A stretch of 51,933 bases of DNA from Candidatus Omnitrophota bacterium. GTDB taxonomy: Bacteria > Omnitrophota > Gorgyraeia > Zapsychrales > Zapsychraceae. The DNA lies in contig JAIORP010000078.1 in assembly GCA_021108075.1 (NCBI GenBank), forward strand, positions 1-51,933, read 5' to 3'. Below are positions 24,761 through 34,507 of this stretch, in pieces. How positions within the stretch are numbered: the first letter of the stretch is position 1; each line of letters begins with the position of its first letter. Position numbers and translations under genes: made by a program. The notes beneath the pieces are model-generated. The model did no database searches. It saw only the letters and a program-made list of their open reading frames with translations, and had not been told where the DNA came from.

Positions 24761-26428
24761 ATGTCTGATAAAACATACAAGACAATTCTCGGAGAACGGG
24801 TTAAGCGTTTTATCGTGTTATTGCTTCTCTGTCTTGGAGTAGCAATCCGTATTTGTAATTACTTGAAAGACCAATCGTTCTGGTTGGATGAGTCCTATGT
24901 CGCGTTTCAAATTGTCAACCGGTCTTGGTCGCATATTTTGCGCTTTATTCCTATTCTTCCGGATCAACCGCAATCACCGCTTTTTTTCATTTGTATCAAC
25001 AAGGTCAATGTGGCGTTGTTTGGCAATCACGAAATGGCCCTGCGGTTATTTCCACTAACAGCGGGGGTGCTCTCTTTAATCCTTTTTTACTTCTATACAA
25101 AAAAACATTTTTCTCGATTTGTTCAAATGATAGCGATGATGTATATGTCTTTTTCCGGGTATTTGATTTATTATTCAGTCGAATTGAAACCCTATTCAAG
25201 TGATGTTCTAGCGACCCTGCTTTTACTCTGGGTCTTTGATTTGATGCGGCGGAACAATTACAACAAGCGGTACCATCTTTTGTTCGGCATGACTGCCCTT
25301 GTTAGTCTATGGCTGTCCAATGCGACATTGTTTGTTTATCCTCCATTGGCGCTGGTTGTTTTTGTTATTCTTATTAAGCGATTTAATAAAAGAGAAATGA
25401 TTGTTTGTCTCGCGGTCAATTTGGCCTGGGTTAAAAACTTTTTCATGCTTCATGAGAAAGTTCTTCAGAATATGGTTACGAATGATTATATCCTCGATAT
25501 GTATCGGGGCTTTCACGCGTTTCCATCATCGTATGATTGGGGTGAGGTGTCCGCGTGGTTTCTGAAGTCGACATTGAACATGCTTGGAGACCCTGTCGGT
25601 TTTGGTCATCCTGTATTGGCGGCGTCTTTGTTTGTGCTGGGCTGTTATTTGCTGTTCCGGCAAGATAAAACATTGCTGTATGTCTTTATCTCGCCTATCG
25701 TCTTATTAATCATTATGGCGATAGCTCAAAAATATCCCTATTGGCGGCGTTTAATCTTATTTATTTCTCCGGTCGTTTATATGATCATTTCAGTTGGCCT
25801 TGGTCATTTTTTCTCCAGGAAAAATAAGATTTATTCTGTTATCGGGCTTATTTTATTTTTTCTTATAAGTGGTCATTTTTTCGCTCTCTTTTGGCAGAAA
25901 GCCGTCCAGACAAGAATAAAGACGGAAAATCGTCAGAGTCTGGTACATTTGAAGAATCATATCCAGCCCGAAGATGTTATTTTATTGAATCAATCCGCGC
26001 AGTACCCGTTCATGTATTATCTCAATAGTCTGGATATTGTCAGTCAAATACAGCAGGTTCATGAGCCTAATCCCCATGGCGCGTTTTATCTGAATAATAT
26101 TATTCGCATGAATGATCATTTGAGTTCCCGAAAGGGGCAAACCTTTATGTGGGGGCGCCATGAATATTATATTTTTGGATATGATGGTTACTTAAAGAAA
26201 GCAATCCATCGTAGTGAGGATGAGGAATTGTACCAATTTAATAGAAACTCAATCCGTTTTTTTAAAGGACGTCGCGTCTGGCTGTATTTATCGCATTACC
26301 GCCCGGACGTTAAAGATTTCCTGTTAAGCATATTTAATGCCAACGCGAAATGTGTGCAATCTTATGACGGGGAGGAGGCAGCCGTTTTTCTGTATTCATT
26401 TGAATCCGCAGGGGATGAAGAGACATGA
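24761..26428 (+). CDS. GT-C membrane glycosyltransferase (PMT/ArnT-like)
   Basis: A 555-residue protein with about ten membrane segments. The first periplasmic loop reads DQSFWLDESYVAFQIVNRSW, the acidic catalytic motif (D-E) and context typical of PMT_2/ArnT-type transferases, followed by QSPLFFICINK and ALRLFPLTAGVLSL. A long soluble C-terminal region starts near residue 385. Such enzymes transfer a sugar from a polyprenyl phosphate to lipid, protein or glycan outside the membrane. No strong Shine-Dalgarno precedes the ATG. It stands apart from the glycan operon but could use the lipid-linked sugar made there. Confidence 0.85.
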   Translation: MSDKTYKTILGERVKRFIVLLLLCLGVAIRICNYLKDQSFWLDESYVAFQIVNRSWSHILRFIPILPDQPQSPLFFICINKVNVALFGNHEMALRLFPLTAGVLSLILFYFYTKKHFSRFVQMIAMMYMSFSGYLIYYSVELKPYSSDVLATLLLLWVFDLMRRNNYNKRYHLLFGMTALVSLWLSNATLFVYPPLALVVFVILIKRFNKREMIVCLAVNLAWVKNFFMLHEKVLQNMVTNDYILDMYRGFHAFPSSYDWGEVSAWFLKSTLNMLGDPVGFGHPVLAASLFVLGCYLLFRQDKTLLYVFISPIVLLIIMAIAQKYPYWRRLILFISPVVYMIISVGLGHFFSRKNKIYSVIGLILFFLISGHFFALFWQKAVQTRIKTENRQSLVHLKNHIQPEDVILLNQSAQYPFMYYLNSLDIVSQIQQVHEPNPHGAFYLNNIIRMNDHLSSRKGQTFMWGRHEYYIFGYDGYLKKAIHRSEDEELYQFNRNSIRFFKGRRVWLYLSHYRPDVKDFLLSIFNANAKCVQSYDGEEAAVFLYSFESAGDEET

Positions 26429-26608
26429 GTTGCCCGTTTAACTAAATTAAAATGAGAGGCGAGGATGTTTAATCAAAGGAACCTGTGTGCTTTGTTGACC
26501 AGTCTGTTATGCTTTTTTAATGGAGTGAATTCCTCTGAGCTCTGTTCCGAGGAGATTCACTGAAATTGGACTTATCTGAATGATAGCAAAAACTATTAAT
26601 CCGTTTAT

Positions 26609-28858
26609 ATGATTTCTACCCGGAAACAAGAAGGCTGCCTTTTGAGGTTAAGGTTTAATTTTGAACCGTACCAATGGTTTACGATTTGCATTCTTCTTGT
26701 TATAACATTCGCGAGTTTTTTTTCGTTTATACTGGGCCAACCTGTCGGCCGGCATCTGACGACGATTTTAGGTTTACTCGTTTTGTACCTTTTTTTAACG
26801 TATGTGTTCGATCGGCTGAAAAGTCCAAAAATTTCTTTGTTTTTTCAATCCTTGCTGACAATTAATATCTTACTGAGCTTGTACTGCGTACTGGCTTTCC
26901 TCGCGTTTGATGTGATCCCGTTTAATGGGGATATTATCTTAGACGACCTCGACCGTTTGATTTTTTTAGGGGCATCGCCGGTCTTATTTGCCGAAAGGTT
27001 TGTTTCTCCCGCCACGCTTCAAATTTTTAGTTTTTTTTATGCTGTTTTTATTCCGTATTTATATTTTTCAATATTTATTTCTTCTTTAGGGCGCCCCGCG
27101 GCAGAGAGAAAGATATTTATTACGGCGTTCGCGATGACTTATAGTATCAGTTTTTTAGGTTATCTGTTTGTCCCCGCTCGGGGTCCTATTGTTCTTTATG
27201 ACAGCCTGTTTACCGCGCCTCTTGTCAATGGCGGGTTTTTTCATCAAATGATTATAGACGCTATTGATCGCTGTGGGGGGCCACATGGCGCGTTTCCAAG
27301 TTTGCATGTGGGCGCCTCCTGGTTTATCTGTTACTTTGATTTGAAATTTAACCGTTTGCGTGGGTTACTGTATCTTCCTATCGTTTTATTTATATCAATA
27401 GCGACAGTTCTTTTGCGTTATCATTATTTCGTTGACTTAATCGCCGGTTTTGTCATCGCGACTGTGGCCGTGAATACGGCGTTAAAGATCAATCCAAACA
27501 TGTCAGATCAGCACTCGGGAGTCGGGTCCGTATTTCACTCGCGGGATTTCCTCCCGCAGTTCTGGAGGTTTATTCTGAAGATTTTTTATAAAGACATCCA
27601 GGTCTTTGGTCATACCCCTCTCAAGCAAGACACCCCTTTTCTGGTGGTTTCCAATCATGTCAATGCCCTTATTGATCCGTTTGTTATTTCCGCGGGATTG
27701 GACCGCCCGTTAAAATTCACGGCCAAAGCCACATTGCTGAAAAATCCTTATTTGAAATTTATTATTCGTTTTTTAGGCGCGATTACGTTTCATCGCCCTC
27801 AAGATGATAAGGCGTTTGAAAGCCGCCGTAAAAATATTGAAGCCATTGAAGAATGCGCGCGTGTCATGGAGTCCGGAAATGATCTCTGCATATTCCCGGA
27901 AGGCAGAAGCCATAATGATCCCGGGATGATTCCCTTCATGCCCGGGGCCGCCCATATCGCGCTGACATATTGTAAGAAATATGCCCAGGGGCCAGCGTTA
28001 AAAATACTGCCGGTGGGGTTGTTTTATGAGAAGAAATATCAATTTCGCTCCCGCGTTGTTGTTAATATTGGAACGCCCATTGATGTCTTTGAATGGAAAG
28101 GACAGAACCCGCGTTCACGGTCGAGTGATTTGACACAGGTTATCGAAGAGGCTGTTAAAGCGCTGACCGTCAATTTTGAACGGACGCGTGACCTGGTCCT
28201 TGTTTCCTGGGCGGCAGATTTGTATCAGGGGCATCAAATGCAGCCATTGCCCCTGGGTTATCACGATCCGATAAGGGATGAGTATTTAACGGTGGTCCAG
28301 ACCTTCGCGCGCAATTTTTATGAGAAAAAGGATTTACCTGAAGTCCGGGTTCTTGAGCAAAAGGTTTATCACTTACGCAAACAAATGAATCGATTAGGGA
28401 TCAGTCTGCATGAATTGTATTTGCCTTTACATTGGGGTAAGGCGGCCTTTTTTATTTTTCGGGAGTGTGAGCTGTTATTTTTCGGCCTGCCGCTGTTTAT
28501 GATTGGATACTGTTTGCATTATCCCGCCTTATACGCGTTGAGAATGATAGCGAATATTTTATCGACAGAACGGGACCATTGGGCGACGAATTATGTCATT
28601 ACAGGGTTTGGTATATTTTTTGTCTATTACGTGGTGATCGCTGTGCTTTTAATGATGATAAGTCCATGGTATATTCTGATGATATTTGTTTTTATGTTCT
28701 GCGGTTATTTTACCGTTCTTTATTCCGGCCGGGCCGTTGTATCATTAAAAAGAGTACGCACGTTTTGTGTTTTTACGCGTCAGGAAAAGTTGCGGCAATC
28801 GTTCATGGACGAGGCGGACCACATTTATCAATCAATCATTCAGATAAGGGACCGCTGA
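26609..28858 (+). CDS. PAP2 phosphatase - PlsC acyltransferase fusion membrane protein
   Basis: A 749-residue protein. Residues 1-300 are hydrophobic and carry a PAP2/Aur1-like phosphatase core: PARGP, then PHGAFPSLHVG (residues 225-235) and RYHYFVDLIAG (270-280), giving the two catalytic histidines and Asp276. Residues about 330-530 are a glycerolipid acyltransferase: SNHVNALIDPF (His350, Asp355) and CIFPEGRSHND (FPEG at 429-432). The C-terminal 200 residues have two more hydrophobic stretches. Joining a lipid phosphate phosphatase and an acyltransferase in one chain suggests consecutive steps in phospholipid or lipid remodelling. No ribosome site is clear. Upstream, 26465-26563 has a 32-codon reading frame over a hairpin, which I do not call. 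Confidence 0.88.
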   Translation: MISTRKQEGCLLRLRFNFEPYQWFTICILLVITFASFFSFILGQPVGRHLTTILGLLVLYLFLTYVFDRLKSPKISLFFQSLLTINILLSLYCVLAFLAFDVIPFNGDIILDDLDRLIFLGASPVLFAERFVSPATLQIFSFFYAVFIPYLYFSIFISSLGRPAAERKIFITAFAMTYSISFLGYLFVPARGPIVLYDSLFTAPLVNGGFFHQMIIDAIDRCGGPHGAFPSLHVGASWFICYFDLKFNRLRGLLYLPIVLFISIATVLLRYHYFVDLIAGFVIATVAVNTALKINPNMSDQHSGVGSVFHSRDFLPQFWRFILKIFYKDIQVFGHTPLKQDTPFLVVSNHVNALIDPFVISAGLDRPLKFTAKATLLKNPYLKFIIRFLGAITFHRPQDDKAFESRRKNIEAIEECARVMESGNDLCIFPEGRSHNDPGMIPFMPGAAHIALTYCKKYAQGPALKILPVGLFYEKKYQFRSRVVVNIGTPIDVFEWKGQNPRSRSSDLTQVIEEAVKALTVNFERTRDLVLVSWAADLYQGHQMQPLPLGYHDPIRDEYLTVVQTFARNFYEKKDLPEVRVLEQKVYHLRKQMNRLGISLHELYLPLHWGKAAFFIFRECELLFFGLPLFMIGYCLHYPALYALRMIANILSTERDHWATNYVITGFGIFFVYYVVIAVLLMMISPWYILMIFVFMFCGYFTVLYSGRAVVSLKRVRTFCVFTRQEKLRQSFMDEADHIYQSIIQIRDR

Positions 28859-28940
28859 GACGGTCACACGCGCTTACGGATAGGATTCAGCCGTGGAATT
28901 TTTTATCCCTTATCGGTGTACAGGACAACAAGGAGTGTTT

Positions 28941-31451
28941 ATGATTTTTAGCCGTTTATCAGACCCGGGGAGCATTCAGGAAGACGGGGGAAAAGGGTAT
29001 AACTTAAAGAAGCTGACTCAAAATGGATTGAATGTTCCTGACGCGATCATTCTTCAATCGTTATATTACCTGAAAAATTATGACGCGCCCCTGCCGTTTA
29101 ATTTTGATGATGAAGAAACCCTTAAGCGTCAATGTCGCCGGCACGCTCAGACCGTCCGGCAAACCGGTCTAACCAAACTGTGCGTGGATGAGATGATGGC
29201 CTTTATCGGGTCTTTTGATGAATCCGCGCGTTTTGCTGTGCGGTCTTCATCAACGTTTGAAGATTTATCCGGAGCCGCGTTTGCCGGACAACATGAGACA
29301 TTTTTAAACGTTCCGGTATTTCAAGTCGAAACGAAAATTAAGGACTGCCTGGCGTCGTTATGGAATTATCACGCGGTTTTATACCGCCGGCATCAAGGGT
29401 TCGCTCAAGAGCAGGCCTCCATGGCGGTGGTCATCCAATTGATGGTCCCGGGTGATAAGGCTGGAGTGGCTTTCTCGGTCGATCCTGTATCCGGGAAGAT
29501 GGAACATGTTCTCATCGAAGCGAATTATGGGATTGGTGAATCTGTGGTCGGGGGAGAGGCCATCACCGATTCCTGGGTTGTTGACATGGCGCGTCAGACG
29601 ATCGTGGAGCGCAGGGTCAAAGAAAAGGACTACATGTTGAAAGCCGTTGACGTCGGTCTACAGAGATGTGAGTTGAAAGGCCGGCAACGCGAAGCGCCCT
29701 GTTTAAATGATGAAGAAATTTTTGAGGTTGCCCGGCAGGCCGGACAGCTCATGCGTTTATATGCCATGCCGCAGGATATCGAGTGGGTTTTTAAGGACAC
29801 AGAGCTGTTTTTGCTGCAAAGCCGGCCGCAAACAACGATTCCTTGCCGGCTGACCCGCGACGAATCAGCCGAACGGTTCCCTGAGCCGTTGACACCATTA
29901 ACCTGGTCTTATGTTGAAGACGCTTTTAATTGCTCGTTGGAGCATTCGTTAACATTGATGGATATTCACCTTCCAACCCGGCCCTGGTTTTGTCTGAAAA
30001 ATCATTATGTTTACGGGAATCAGAATGCCGTTCAATTAATGGCGTTGTATCGCCCTTTTTACGCGAAAAATTTTGATGAATTGACGCGGGAAATCCCGAT
30101 GATCAGGGAAAAGTATCAATGGGTTCAAAGTCTTCCGCAGGATTGGATGCGCGACCTGGATCAGTATTTGTTAAGAATAGGAGAATTACGCGCCACACAA
30201 TTTGACGCGTTTGATTGCGCGCGGTATCAGAAATATTTTCAGGATATCTTTCAGCTCGCGAAAGATTATTTTAAACCGAACATCGCGATCTCAATGACGC
30301 AGGCCATATTAACGCAAACATTGGCCGGTCTGATCCAAATGGTGACCGGGGACGCTTTTGAAGCGCATGATTTATTAAAAAAGATTATTGCCGTGTCGGA
30401 AACGAAAACAGGTCAGATTAATAAAGAAGTCTTCCGCCTGGCACAAATCGTTAAGGGTGATTCCGCGTTGGCCTCGCTATTAAAGAACCGCGACCAGAAG
30501 AATATGATGGCGGACCTGAAGGCGTTTCCGGGCTTCCTGAAAGAATTTAATGATTTTATAGCGCGTTATGGCCATCGTGAAATTAGTTTTGATTATTATC
30601 AACCGACATGGAGCGAGGTCCCGGAAGTTGTCCTGGATTTGATATTGCTGACAGCGACATCAAAAAAACTTTTGAGACCGGTGGACCAGGAACGGGAAAT
30701 AAAGAGGGATCAGCTCAAGGCGAGTCAACATTTATATGAGCAGGTCCCGGAAAGCCTGCATTTTTTCCTGCACGAGGTCATCCGCTTAACCATTAATTTT
30801 ACATTCCTGGATGACCTGGAACACTTTCAGACAACACGGATTAATCAGCTTGCCCGCCGCGCGATCAAGGCTTTTGGCCGGGCTGTTCAAGCCCGCACAG
30901 AGATGGAAGACCCTCTTGATTTGTTTTTCCTGGAGCGCGGTGAATTCGAGTCGATTGAATCATTCGGCCTGTCATCCGATTTACTGCGAAAGATGGCCGT
31001 GAGAAAACAGGCATTTCTCGACGCGCAAAAAACAGAACCGGTCTGGTCTTTCGACCAGACCAAACCCGCCGTTCAGGCTCAAGAAGGTGTTCTTATCGGC
31101 GTTCCGGGCAGTCCGGGAGAGTGTGAAGGTGACGTGTATCTGGTGCGTGGCCCGCGGGACTTTATAGGAATGCCCGACGGCGCTATTTTGGTCGCCAGGA
31201 CGACGAATCCGGCCTGGACGCCGTTATTTTATAAAGCCGCCGGCATTGTCACTGAATCGGGGGGGCCGTTATCGCATGGCGCGGTTACGGCTCGAGAGTT
31301 AGGTTTGCCCGCTGTCATGGCTGTCAGGGATTGCTTCAAACATTTATCAAACGGGCAGACCGTAAAGATCAACGGACGGGAAGGGGTCGTTTATCTTGAG
31401 GGTTATGCTGATATTAACCATAGAGATGATCTTAAGAATGGACCGTCTTGA
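28941..31451 (+). CDS. PEP-synthase-like / rifampicin-phosphotransferase-like dikinase
   Basis: An 836-residue protein; ATG 28941 follows AGGAG. An N-terminal ATP-grasp PPDK_N domain begins GGKGYNLKKLTQNGLNVP and includes FAVRSSSTFEDLSGAAFAGQ and DIEWVF near 285. The centre (about 310-700) is a helical region. The C-terminal swivelling domain holds the phosphorylated histidine at 779 in ESGGPLSHGAVTARELG. The PEP-binding barrel of true PEP synthase is absent. This order and length match rifampicin phosphotransferase and related antibiotic or metabolite kinases, which move the beta phosphate of ATP via histidine to a small molecule. Here it directly follows the PAP2-PlsC gene, so a lipid-related substrate is possible. 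Confidence 0.85.
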   Translation: MIFSRLSDPGSIQEDGGKGYNLKKLTQNGLNVPDAIILQSLYYLKNYDAPLPFNFDDEETLKRQCRRHAQTVRQTGLTKLCVDEMMAFIGSFDESARFAVRSSSTFEDLSGAAFAGQHETFLNVPVFQVETKIKDCLASLWNYHAVLYRRHQGFAQEQASMAVVIQLMVPGDKAGVAFSVDPVSGKMEHVLIEANYGIGESVVGGEAITDSWVVDMARQTIVERRVKEKDYMLKAVDVGLQRCELKGRQREAPCLNDEEIFEVARQAGQLMRLYAMPQDIEWVFKDTELFLLQSRPQTTIPCRLTRDESAERFPEPLTPLTWSYVEDAFNCSLEHSLTLMDIHLPTRPWFCLKNHYVYGNQNAVQLMALYRPFYAKNFDELTREIPMIREKYQWVQSLPQDWMRDLDQYLLRIGELRATQFDAFDCARYQKYFQDIFQLAKDYFKPNIAISMTQAILTQTLAGLIQMVTGDAFEAHDLLKKIIAVSETKTGQINKEVFRLAQIVKGDSALASLLKNRDQKNMMADLKAFPGFLKEFNDFIARYGHREISFDYYQPTWSEVPEVVLDLILLTATSKKLLRPVDQEREIKRDQLKASQHLYEQVPESLHFFLHEVIRLTINFTFLDDLEHFQTTRINQLARRAIKAFGRAVQARTEMEDPLDLFFLERGEFESIESFGLSSDLLRKMAVRKQAFLDAQKTEPVWSFDQTKPAVQAQEGVLIGVPGSPGECEGDVYLVRGPRDFIGMPDGAILVARTTNPAWTPLFYKAAGIVTESGGPLSHGAVTARELGLPAVMAVRDCFKHLSNGQTVKINGREGVVYLEGYADINHRDDLKNGPS

Positions 31452-31492
31452 TGACAGGACCGGAATGAATTGAATAACCGTAAAGGTGTTTC

Positions 31493-31621
31493 ATGCGATA
31501 TTTTGCTCATAGTCTGGAAGGTCAACCTGTAGAAAAGTGGCAGTCGCTGGATGAACATTTAAAAAATGTTTCTCAAAAAGCAGGAGAATTCGCGAAGCCG
31601 TCTGGCGGGGAAGAGAAGTAA
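31493..31621 (+). pseudogene. Remnant of cas3 (N-terminal 42 codons)
   Basis: Starts at ATG with AAAGGTG five bases before it and reads RYFAHSLEG, then KWQSLDEHLKNV and AGEFAKPSGG before a stop. This is the start of a Cas3 HD nuclease domain (FAHSLEG...LxEHLxNV). The remaining ~700 residues are gone. It sits just before cas5, the canonical cas3 place in type I-C. Its sequence differs from the complete cas3 downstream, so it was a different cas3, not a duplicate. Confidence 0.75.
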
Positions 31622-31731
31622 TGCCGGAGTAGGCATGGGTTTTGTCTTTCCTTTTTTTTATTTTAGAAGGCGATCATTTTTAAATATTTTTTTGTGGACT
31701 GTTCTTGAAAACACGAAGGAGGGTTATTGAG

Positions 31732-32403
31732 ATGAAGAAGTATTCTATACAAATGGAGATATCAGGCAATACAGCCATGTGGACTCGTCCAGATACAGGT
31801 GACTGTCCAGTCAGTTATCCGGCTCCTACATTTTCAGCGGCGAAGGGGATATTTGAATCTGTTTTATGGGGACCTGCGGTGCAAATAGAGCCTACTAAGG
31901 TTGAAATTTGTATGCCTTTACAGTATCACAATTATCAAACCAATTATGGGGGACCCTTACGAAAAGGAGGTGTTGTCAAAAGTGGGGGAGGTTTTCAGTT
32001 ATTAGCAACACCGCTTATTGATGTTTGTTATCGTCTCTATGCTACGGTTGCCCCAGTTGTTCGGCAATCAAATATTAAGATTTCAGAATCCGCTAGATGT
32101 TGGGATGGAAGAACTACGTCGCCGGGGCATGCTTATCAAGCTATTTTTAATCGTCGTCTTAAACGGGGGCAATGTTTTTCTATTCCATTTTTAGGGTGGA
32201 AAGAATTTGGATCAAGTTATTGGGGGCCTTTTAGAGAAAAGACGGCTGTGCAGAAAAATATTAGTACGGTAATACCGTCTATGCTGAGAGAAGTTTTTTC
32301 AAATGGGTACGCGTCTGACGTTAATTTTTCTTTTGATCAAAATGTTTCTATTAAAAATGGAATATTGATTTTTCCTTGTAAGGAGGTTGCTCATGCTGAA
32401 TGA
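31732..32403 (+). CDS. cas5c: CRISPR-associated protein Cas5 (type I-C, pre-crRNA processing)
   Basis: A 223-residue protein; ATG 31732 has AAGGAGGG about nine bases upstream. The Cas5 RAMP signature opens the protein: MEISGNTAMWTRPDTG, then SYPAPTFSAAKGIFESVLW, the classical conserved Cas5d/Cas5c segment. In type I-C there is no Cas6, and Cas5 itself cuts the pre-crRNA and keeps the 5' handle; consistently no cas6 is present here. It overlaps cas8c by 11 bases. Its composition is AT-richer than the flanking dikinase gene, in line with acquisition of the whole locus. Confidence 0.93.
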   Translation: MKKYSIQMEISGNTAMWTRPDTGDCPVSYPAPTFSAAKGIFESVLWGPAVQIEPTKVEICMPLQYHNYQTNYGGPLRKGGVVKSGGGFQLLATPLIDVCYRLYATVAPVVRQSNIKISESARCWDGRTTSPGHAYQAIFNRRLKRGQCFSIPFLGWKEFGSSYWGPFREKTAVQKNISTVIPSMLREVFSNGYASDVNFSFDQNVSIKNGILIFPCKEVAHAE

Positions 32404-34459
32404 ATTGTGTCAGTTGGCTGATATTTTGGATGAAATGAATATTCAGCCGAAGGAATGGCATGCCCAATTAAAACTTTTACCGAAAGTTTCTGTTAAGAAG
32501 CCATGTTATAAAATTTGTATTACTAAGGATGGAACTATTAATTCTGTAGAACTTTTAAATAAAGAGTTGGTTTCTATCTTACGTAAATGGGAACCAGATA
32601 ATGGTAGTTCCTTTCCGGGATTCAATATAAAGCCGTTTTATCAAATAACAGGTGCTGATGAAAAAAAACGGTTAAAATTATGGCGTGATGGTAAAGAGGA
32701 TATTGATGTTTTGCAACTGAGAAAATGGTGCACAATAAAATCGAGCAACTGGGATGAAAAAATTGAAAACAAGCTTATCAAATGTCTTAGGATTGTTCCT
32801 GAAAAATTGGGTGTGTTGTTTGGTTCTGACGATTCCCAAATGGCTGTGACGATACGTAAGCTATTGAATCGGGTATCAAGATTTCCGCAGGCAAATGATG
32901 ATGGCAATAGTTGTGACAATCCTTTTCCGAAAGGATTTAAAGAAGTTCTAGAAGATTATCTTTGGCAGGCGATTACAGAGGGGGATCAGGCAAAAATATT
33001 GTTGTCAGTATTGATTAATGAAGGCGATGATGGAAAGAAATCAAAAAATGATGGAGTATCTGTTTTTCTTGATATATCTGATTGGAAAGAGTTTCCTGTT
33101 GCTCATTTAAAAAGTGTTGAATTGATGAATGATGTACTAATAAATCAACCAGTACAATCAACAGACTTGTGTGATGTAATTGATGCTTATGGGGTAACAT
33201 CTCCGGAAAATGAGAATAAGTTTCCTAGTGTGAAATTGCCGATCATTGCAGATGTGAAACTTCGTGCGATGAATAGTGAATCTCCTTGTCAGTTTCGTTA
33301 TGGAAAGATTGATGCTGTATCATTTCCCGTTGGGAGTAAAAGTCGAAAAAAGGCTAAAGGTGCATTGGAATGGCTTGGTGCAGAATCACGCGAAGGTGAA
33401 ACTTGGGGACGTGCGGACGCAAAAGAATTAATTTTTGCGTATCCTGAGCAATTACCCGATGTTCCCCTTAAACTTGCGGCATGTTTTGGTGCTCAAAAGA
33501 GAGATGATGTAGGAGCCAGGTTTGCTAATGTTGCAAAAGATGTTATTGATGGGCTTAAAGGTGCAGCAACTGATCTTCGAGGTATTGAGATTAGAGTTTT
33601 CTCTCTTAAGAAAATGGATAAAGCGCGAACTAAAATAGTTTTTCATCGAAATTACACGGCTCAACGACTTGTTGATGCGGCTAAAGAATGGGAAGTTGGT
33701 TGTTTGAATATTCCAGATATTAATATTCGCTCATGGGGTGATCAAAAAGGTCAATGGGAGTTTGTAGCGTTGCGAGTGCCGTTTCCTTTACAGATTGCAC
33801 AATGTCTTAATCGTATTTGGAAACAGGATGGAACAACTGAATGTGAAACACCTCTTGTTGTTCGTTCTGAAGGGATAAACCTGATGTTGGATGAGCAATC
33901 AGAGCGGTTTGTTTTACATCTTTTTTCAATCTGCTTGCAAAATGGAAAGGGGTTGTTTTTGTCTCTTGGTGATGCTTTGCATAGGGGGAAAATTATTTCA
34001 TTTAAAAAAGGATATGATCATCAAAAATTATTAATGCCGTCTATTTTAGGATTGCTACTTTACAAGCTTGGTATTAGAAAGGAGAATTATATGAATAATG
34101 TGCCATTTTTAGTTGGTCGAATGCTTAAACTGGCCGATGAACTTCACGCCCTTTATTGTAAAGAGGTACGTGATGATTTGCCGTCACAATTAATTGGTAA
34201 TAGCATGATGACGGCGGCTCTTGAGAGTCCCGTGCAAGCTCTTGCTCAATTGGCATTGCGTCTTAAGCCGTATTACGGATGGGCTCAAACATTTCAGAGA
34301 AAAGAGAATGGAAGGCTTAGTGGTTATTTTATAAATCTTTATGGTGAAGTAGCCGCAGAGTTATCGAAGCATGAACTTCCTTTACGATTCAATGACGCAG
34401 AACGAGCTCAACTACTTCTGGGATACCTTGCATCAAACCCAAAGAAGAGTTCAAATTAA
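32393..34459 (+). CDS. cas8c: CRISPR-associated protein Cas8c (large subunit, type I-C; divergent)
   Basis: A 688-residue protein; ATG 32393 follows AGGAGG by six bases. It occupies the large-subunit position between cas5 and cas7. The C-terminal half keeps the Csd1/Cas8c layout: FPLQIAQCLNRIWKQDG, then NNVPFLVGRMLKLADELH (the counterpart of the conserved YLLGRLFAVLE), then QLIGNSMMTAALESP. The N-terminal half shows little I can match, and the protein is about 100 residues longer than typical Cas8c. Cas8 recognises the PAM and recruits Cas3. The identification is solid by place and C-terminus, weaker by whole sequence. Confidence 0.85.
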   Translation: MLNELCQLADILDEMNIQPKEWHAQLKLLPKVSVKKPCYKICITKDGTINSVELLNKELVSILRKWEPDNGSSFPGFNIKPFYQITGADEKKRLKLWRDGKEDIDVLQLRKWCTIKSSNWDEKIENKLIKCLRIVPEKLGVLFGSDDSQMAVTIRKLLNRVSRFPQANDDGNSCDNPFPKGFKEVLEDYLWQAITEGDQAKILLSVLINEGDDGKKSKNDGVSVFLDISDWKEFPVAHLKSVELMNDVLINQPVQSTDLCDVIDAYGVTSPENENKFPSVKLPIIADVKLRAMNSESPCQFRYGKIDAVSFPVGSKSRKKAKGALEWLGAESREGETWGRADAKELIFAYPEQLPDVPLKLAACFGAQKRDDVGARFANVAKDVIDGLKGAATDLRGIEIRVFSLKKMDKARTKIVFHRNYTAQRLVDAAKEWEVGCLNIPDINIRSWGDQKGQWEFVALRVPFPLQIAQCLNRIWKQDGTTECETPLVVRSEGINLMLDEQSERFVLHLFSICLQNGKGLFLSLGDALHRGKIISFKKGYDHQKLLMPSILGLLLYKLGIRKENYMNNVPFLVGRMLKLADELHALYCKEVRDDLPSQLIGNSMMTAALESPVQALAQLALRLKPYYGWAQTFQRKENGRLSGYFINLYGEVAAELSKHELPLRFNDAERAQLLLGYLASNPKKSSN

Positions 34460-34507
34460 GACGAAATTACTTTATCCGGGAAAACAAATTAAAAGGAGAT
34501 GATAACA

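Noticed and set aside
26465..26563. A 32-codon frame (MFNQRNLCALL...) before the PAP2-PlsC gene
   Set aside because: It overlaps a hairpin (AGTGAATTCCTC with GAGGAGATTCACT) and has no homology I recognise; too weak to call.
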